A stretch of DNA of 64,000 nucleotides from Saprospira grandis (lineage in GTDB: Bacteria > Bacteroidota > Bacteroidia > Chitinophagales > Saprospiraceae), in NCBI RefSeq assembly GCF_027594745.1, contig NZ_CP110854.1, positions 2,150,501-2,214,500 of the forward strand, given 5' to 3'. A program made the translations under genes and the position numbers. Positions within the stretch are counted from its first letter, which is position 1. Every line of letters starts with the position of its first letter. This document shows, piece after piece, positions 62,401 to 64,000 of this stretch. The notes under the pieces were generated by a model. It searched no databases and had not been told where the DNA came from. It saw only the letters and a program-made list of their open reading frames with translations.

Positions 62401-64000
62401 CCTTATACTTACGAGTGGGACGGTAATGCTGCCAGTCAATTGACGGCAACAGCAACTAACCTAAGTGCTGGAGCATATAACGTAACTACAACTGATGCCA
62501 ATGGTTGTACTGCAGTAACAACAGTTACTGTTGTAGATCCTGCTGCAATCACAGTTGTTGGAACAACAGTAGATGTAGACTGTAGAGGAGATTCTTCTGG
62601 ATCTATTACACTTGCTGTAAGTGGAGGAGCTACTCCTTACAACTACAACTGGTCAAATGGTGCATTTACTGCAAATTTGATGAACCTCACAGCTGGACTT
62701 TATACGGTAACCGTAACCGATGCAAATGGCTGTGTTCAAACTGCATCTTATACAATTACAGAACCTGCCACAGTATTTACGCTAGCATTGAGTGTAACTG
62801 ATATCTCTTGTAATGGAGGTAGTGATGGATCACTTACTGCAAATACTGCAGGTGGTGTAGCTCCCTACAACTATGTATGGGATTTGGGTGGACAAACAAC
62901 TCAGAGCATTACTAACCTTGCAGATGGTGCCTACTGCGTAACGGCTACCGATGCAAATGGCTGTGTGCAACAAGCTTGTACTACTCTAACTGAACCTACT
63001 CTAGTAAATGCGGCTGTTGTGTCTACTACAGATGCAAGCTGTAACGGAGGTTCTGATGGAACAGCTACTGTAGCTGGAACTGCTGGAACTCCTGGTTATA
63101 CCTATCAGTGGGATGCTAATGCAGCTAACCAAACGACTGCTACAGCAACAAACTTGAGCGCTGCTCTAAGTCCTTATTCAGTTACTGTAACTGATGCTAA
63201 TGGTTGTACCGCACAAACTAGTGTAATTATTGGAGAACCTGTTTCTTCTGTATTAGCTACAGCTAGTGAAGTGGCCGCCGTTAGTTGCTTTGGTGGAAAC
63301 GATGGTGAAGCCCTTGCTGCCGCTACAGGCGGAACAGCTCCTTACACTTATCTATGGGATGCTGCTGCAGCTAGTCAAACTACAGCTACTGCCACTGGAT
63401 TGTCTGCCGGAAACTTCTGTGTGACCGTAACAGATGCAAATGGTTGTTCGGATGTTGTTTGTGTAACAATTACTGAACCTACACAATTAGTAGCAACAGT
63501 AACTTCTACTACAGATGCAAGCTGTAATGCAGGCAATAATGGTACTGCAACAGTAACAGCTACTGGTGGAACAGCTAACTATAGCTACCTCTGGGATGCT
63601 AATGCAGGTAACCAAACAACGGCTACAGCTGATAGCCTAGCTGCAGGTACTTATAATGTAACCGTAACTGATGCAAATGGATGTCAACGTGTAGCTACTG
63701 CAGTAATCTCTGCACCTAGCAATGCCTTGAATGCCAGTATTACAATTACTTCAAACTATAATGGAGCTCAAATTTCTTGTAACACCTTCGCTGACGGTGA
63801 AGCTACAGTTAATGTAGTTGGTGGTACTGGAGCTTATTCTTACCAATGGTCTTCTGCTGGAGCACCAACTACCGCTTCAGTAACTGGACTACCCGCGGGT
63901 ATTGTCGGTGTTACTGTAACTGATGCAAATGGTTGTGTTGCTGTAGATACAGCTCAGCTGATTGCACCAGTGGCTCTTGTCGGAACAGTTAATACTTCTG
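50464..64000 (+). CDS. Giant SprB-like surface adhesin, cut by the window edge
   Basis: An open frame from the ATG at 50464 runs to the window end, more than 4,500 codons with no stop. Signal peptide about residues 1-32 (LLVACSQLALVVLLSFAFQQ). Residues about 33-300 start THVMGADLAWEC, a region typical of Bacteroidota gliding-associated surface proteins. Residues about 575-720 and 955-1040 look like a beta-helix interrupted by a Gly-rich stretch. From about residue 1320 on come SprB-type repeats (GGTAPYTYLWSNGETT, then VTVTDANGC) of about 79 residues each. SprB is the mobile adhesin of gliding cells, exported by the T9SS. The sorting domain should lie beyond the window. Confidence 0.88.
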   Translation, partial: MYRLRQLLVACSQLALVVLLSFAFQQEAKATHVMGADLAWECVGPNQYRFRLNLYRDCNGVNLGTTARITINGCGLNSSYTLNRVTGYPQDITPLCPTEPTACSGNGAYGVESFLYERVITLPAGCTDYRISYQLCCRNRAITTLTNGGGESLYIEAHMDNTLSPCDNSPQFLNIPTAFLCRNQPVFYNHGGYDPDGDSLVYSLIDCEEARNNPVEYSGGFGGTTPLSSSTGINIDPNTGAIAFTPTTQQVGVLCVLVEEYRGGVKIGETVRDLQFTVLNCSNTLPAATGIDLATGNGIIDYEITSCFGNALCFDVLGSDPDGNNVLMYWNGAIPGATFTTTQISGDSVLGQFCWNPTVADVGQHTFTVTVQDDDCPLLGANTFTYTVNVIANPNPAVTALPDTTICAGESVPLQAVANAPTAPTVIDSIVWSPNTGLNTNQGANVIATPAITTIYQTTIYYSDGCTTSDFVVVNVQDDPMVAVTPNGVNACAGAVVTLVGAADRAGYTFEWFDPTGASMGAGSVTGAQSSIDITLPNVTDSTICYDVVVADPVTGCTTTEQACLVIGPPRGPVECINIYVSPTASAAGAGTQFDPTTIEAAIARSSCNNTVIKMAQGVYNIDTTLNITSFLTIEGGFDPTNLWEKTSDVAQTVINRTNANPLGFANAYQLIAMNASNAQGFRLQDLTITTDDADSLGMSTYGLRLTSCSDYNIVRCSISAGAAGDGADGTAGSIGFDGDPGGDGVAGSAGILDTYAGGGNGGSGGGLSGFGNGGSGASGGNTGIPLPGDGGDSASVASSSGGGGGGGGAGNVHSPSAVGAQDGGGAGSGGIPPDVNGLGGSVTSVPCPTGATGLGGGAAAGTPGSPNGANGTVGTSGANGANAPVGPAPTALAFFFPGTQALQGQNGIGGTGGCGGGGAYAAAPNTGGGGGGGGGGASGGIGGFGAYGGGGSFGVYIYSNGANGNIQDCNITTSTAGVGGTGGLGGAGGTGGAGGSGGLSGGGVSQGGAGGRGGDGGAGGRGGNGTAGYSVNVMVSSAVASQPLVNADSLYDFTVEPVIIVENVNCTKATVRFEDTGLPVGNPGAGFNITDWDFDVIGNLANPTNGIHNPDTTQYDSVGRYTIAHSGFNYTDFHNIAFDGAYQPTISSTANLIGNDTFQLCVGETASFCSDIYADSIIWNFSGAIPNPIDVQCTPNAQFNVAGFYVVELQLITDCCGDSPLDTAYLYVDPVPTATAANPVNDICKGETSTLTLNGLSPTDSVIWSPTVGNLTVTSQSTVDVTPNDSTTYIATIYSVTVTNGQTRLSCPSSVSFDVNVYPDLDPNLSSTTTICGNDGTATAAPLNGSGSYDFNWSNGVVETAVASSTISSLPVAGYTVTITDANTGCDTVETIFVFAGPTQPSAQLDSLADVSCAGGTDGFIRVATIDGTAPYDYVWDNGFVENNVLTTEQSGLAPGVYCVTVTDDNGCSSSTCVTVGEPDPLVINLIQVDTVDCSYDADGVIEVEAQGGTGLYSYSWSGTAQTTALVTGLTGGPATSYTVTATDENACTATLTVNMPVKYPVTPQVVQTAQILCNGDSTAVIRAGATDGVGPYEVAISGPISAIDTQAAGALATPVTFANLPAGTYDITVTDINTTPGCSAVTNIVINEPALLSSSTALDQDVSCNGGNDGAATATATGGTAPYTYLWSNGETTASATVLPAGSQCVTISDANGCTSSSCVLISEPIVHTVSASVATPYNGQQISCVGACDGSATAAGAGGTAPYTYVWSDGQTTATATALCAGTYNVTSTDANGCTATVVVTVSDPAALTAAMSSTDVSCNAGTDGTATASISGGTGAYTYLWDDGQTTATATSLSASASFCVTVTDANGCTVSACVPVNEPGAAHTVNAAVSAPYNGQQISCAGACDGSATAVGSGGTSPYTYVWSDGQTTATATGLCAGTYTVTSTDANSCTATATVVVNDPPALTASSAGTDVSCNAGTDGTATVTAVGGTGAYSYLWDDGQTTATATNLSASASFCVTVTDANGCTISSCVTINEPGAAHTVAGTVAAPYNGEEISCAGACDGSATAAGAGGTSPYTYVWSDGQTTATATGLCAGTYTVTSTDANGCTATASVTVDDPAALTASSVGTDVSCNAGTDGTATVTAVGGTGAYSYLWDDGQTTATATNLSASASFCVTVTDANGCTVSSCVTINEPGAVHTVAGTVAAPYNGEEISCAGACDGSATAAGAGGTSPYTYVWSDGQTTATATGLCAGTYTVTSTDANGCTATASVTVDDPATLTASSVGTDVSCNAGTDGTATVTAVGGTGAYSYLWDDGQTTATATNLSASASFCVTVTDANGCTISSCVTINEPGAAHTVAGTVAAPYNGEEISCAGACDGSATAAGAGGTSPYTYVWSDGQTTATATGLCAGTYTVTSTDANGCTATASVTVDDPATLTASSVGTDVSCNAGTDGTATVTAVGGTGAYSYLWDDGQTTATATNLSASASFCVTVTDANGCTISSCVTINEPGAAHTVAGTVAAPYNGEEISCAGACDGSATAAGAGGTSPYTYVWSDGQTTATATGLCAGTYTVTSTDANGCTATASVTVDDPATLTASSAGTDVSCNAGTDGTATVTAVGGTGAYSYLWDDGQTTATATNLSASASFCVTVTDANGCTISSCVTINEPGAAHTVAGTVAAPYNGEEISCAGACDGSATAAGAGGTSPYTYVWSDGQTTATATGLCAGTYTVTSTDANGCTATASVTVDDPATLTASSAGTDVSCNAGTDGTATVTAVGGTGAYSYLWDDGQTTATATNLSASASFCVTVTDANGCTISSCVTINEPGAAHTVAGTVAAPYNGEEISCAGACDGSATAAGAGGTSPYTYVWSDGQTTATATGLCAGTYTVTSTDANGCTATASVTVDDPAALTASSVGTDVSCNAGTDGTATVTAVGGTGAYSYLWDDGQTTATATNLSASASFCVTVTDANGCTISSCVTINEPGAAHTVAGTVAAPYNGEEISCAGACDGSATAAGAGGTSPYTYVWSDGQTTATATGLCAGTYTVTSTDANGCTATASVTVDDPAVLTPTITSTVDVNCFGQSTGAATVAAAGGTSPYTYLWDNGTTTTVNAGLAAGTHCVTVTDANSCTATVCATVNQPASAVTANTAVTSNYNGQDVSCAGSADGEATATAAGGTAPLSYLWTNGQTTQVATGLAAGTHCVTVTDNLGCTAVSCVTVTEPAPIALTVDNQVNVNCFGDATGEATIGTTGGTAPYIYQWDAAAANQNTATATALAAGTYCVTVTDANNCQNSLCVTITEPTQAVAVTLNELAPVSCAGNTDGSVEAVGSGGSGSLAYQWGTGDVTSTLTGLGAGTYCVTVTDSLGCTVSDCITLTNPTPLVVTTVNTVDVNCFGESTGEATVMGSGGTAPLSYQWDAAAGAQTTANIVGLAAGTYCVTVTDANGCTATNCVTIAQPATAVAVTATAVSDYNGFNVSCFGDTDGSATANASGGAGNYTYVWDINSQTTQTATGLAASTYCVIAADANGCRDTSCVTLNGPTAVQATITDSVDVLCQGQSTGSATVMGSGGTGSYSYNWSNTQTTAVATGLAAGVYNVTVTDANLCATDATVIIEEPASSVAVNVVSTTDVSCNGGSNGSATVAALDGTPGYTYQWDGATGGQIGATANNLSAGTYAVTATDANGCTAVTTVTISQPTLVVATISSTVDVDCRNDSTGSATVTATGGTPNAVGPAYTYIWDANANSQTTATATGLAAGSYDVTVVDANGCTSVASATVSQPAGLVDVTASITSNFNGQDVSCATAADGELTATAVDGTGPYNFAWSNGATTAIAPNVAAGTYTVTATDANGCTDTAIVTVVAPAVLTATATVDNDVACNGGANGQATVAATGGTAPYTYIWTDGQTTATATALAAGTHCVTVSDANACQTVVCVNITEPATVVQLTELTNNSPSCVAGNDGSASVVASGGVAPYTYEWDGNAASQLTATATNLSAGAYNVTTTDANGCTAVTTVTVVDPAAITVVGTTVDVDCRGDSSGSITLAVSGGATPYNYNWSNGAFTANLMNLTAGLYTVTVTDANGCVQTASYTITEPATVFTLALSVTDISCNGGSDGSLTANTAGGVAPYNYVWDLGGQTTQSITNLADGAYCVTATDANGCVQQACTTLTEPTLVNAAVVSTTDASCNGGSDGTATVAGTAGTPGYTYQWDANAANQTTATATNLSAALSPYSVTVTDANGCTAQTSVIIGEPVSSVLATASEVAAVSCFGGNDGEALAAATGGTAPYTYLWDAAAASQTTATATGLSAGNFCVTVTDANGCSDVVCVTITEPTQLVATVTSTTDASCNAGNNGTATVTATGGTANYSYLWDANAGNQTTATADSLAAGTYNVTVTDANGCQRVATAVISAPSNALNASITITSNYNGAQISCNTFADGEATVNVVGGTGAYSYQWSSAGAPTTASVTGLPAGIVGVTVTDANGCVAVDTAQLIAPVALVGTVNTS
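52627..53560 (+). repeat. Gly-rich low-complexity region inside the adhesin
   Basis: About 310 residues (about 722-1032) dominated by Gly, Ala, Ser, Thr and Asn, with runs such as SGGGGGGGGAGN and GGTGGLGGAGGTGGAGG. It contains collagen-like GxY stretches but no regular triplet throughout. It lies between beta-helix-like segments (NIVRCSISAG and NIQDCNITTS), so it appears to be an expanded loop. The DNA is rich in GGTGGC-type codons prone to slippage. Confidence 0.85.
56107..59898 (+). repeat. Tandem array of 474-bp units within the adhesin gene
   Basis: The motif around AACGAACCTGGCGC recurs at 56581, 57055, 57529, 58003, 58477, 58951 and 59425, exactly 474 bp (158 codons) apart. A more diverged unit begins at 56107, and the last unit departs from consensus after about 59673. 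Each unit holds two different SprB-type repeats. The central six units are nearly identical at DNA level, including silent positions, which suggests recent amplification or gene conversion. Confidence 0.92.

Overview
The window looks like chromosome of a gliding, marine-type member of the Bacteroidota, most like Saprospiraceae/Saprospira. That placement is inference from gene content and I could not run a search. Supporting signs are gliding genes (gldA, gldH), secreted proteins with type IX secretion (T9SS) C-terminal sorting domains of both the short A type and the CHU_C/B type, a giant SprB-like adhesin, the PSP1-gldH gene pair, A-rich leaders in place of strong Shine-Dalgarno sites, and several TAnnTTTG-like -7 boxes. 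No rRNA, tRNA, CRISPR array, prophage or transposase gene was seen.

Layout. 1-3.6 kb (minus): edge-truncated TPR protein, DksA/TraR-like protein, gltX. 4.0-7.2 kb (plus): membrane-anchored endonuclease/exonuclease/phosphatase-fold enzyme and an Omp28-like T9SS cargo. 7.4-11.3 kb (minus): four-helix-bundle protein, radC, two rhomboid proteases, a Nfu-type Fe-S scaffold. 11.9-16.1 kb (plus): CotH/lamin-tail protein, gldA-type ABC ATPase, alpha/beta hydrolase. 16.5-20.2 kb (minus): transglutaminase-like membrane protein, a secreted protein, galE, and two tiny lipoprotein genes. 20.4-24.9 kb (plus): MurG-like glycosyltransferase and a large glycosyltransferase/TPR fusion. 25-27.8 kb (minus): DinB-like protein, small membrane protein, PQQ-type propeller. 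28.2-32.9 kb (plus): decayed ABC ATPase with an interrupted permease, SIMPL-like protein, glyS. 33.3-35.2 kb (minus): WD40-like propeller. 35.5-37.7 kb (plus): SAM-I riboswitch with no methionine gene behind it, then an acyl-CoA dehydrogenase. 37.9-40.5 kb (minus): recX, two PrsW-type proteases, a HIT protein. 40.7-46.0 kb (plus): secreted protein, PSP1/RicT-like protein, gldH, M28 peptidase, tadA, TPR protein. 46-47.7 kb (minus): CHU_C protein. 47.8-64 kb (plus): M43-type metalloprotease, a small protein, and the start of a giant SprB-repeat adhesin that runs off the window.

The most unusual content is between the genes. I count eighteen copies of a GC-rich element of about 130-330 bp. Each runs from TTTTGGGGC at the 'head' to a tail of the form CATCGCTAGGCC or CATCCCTCAGCC, often followed by another hairpin and TGGACC. 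A core near GCTCGCAGGTCTGCTCGGCC is kept, while the hairpin arms around it vary freely in sequence yet stay self-complementary. The head and tail also pair with each other and change together (GGCCT/AGGCC, GGCTG/CAGCC, GGCTT/AAGCC, GGCCC/GGGCC), which points to a conserved folded structure. The copies alternate strictly in orientation (+,-,+,- ...) along 46 kb, in nine tail-to-tail pairs enclosing zero or one gene, with heads facing outward and usually lying close to a start or stop codon. This looks like a punctuation system around operon blocks and is the best candidate here for something undescribed.

Genes that plausibly act together: gldA, gldH, the T9SS cargos and the SprB-like adhesin (surface gliding and adhesion); galE and the glycosyltransferases (surface glycans); rhomboid and PrsW proteases (envelope proteolysis); gltX, glyS and tadA (translation); radC and recX (DNA repair and recombination).
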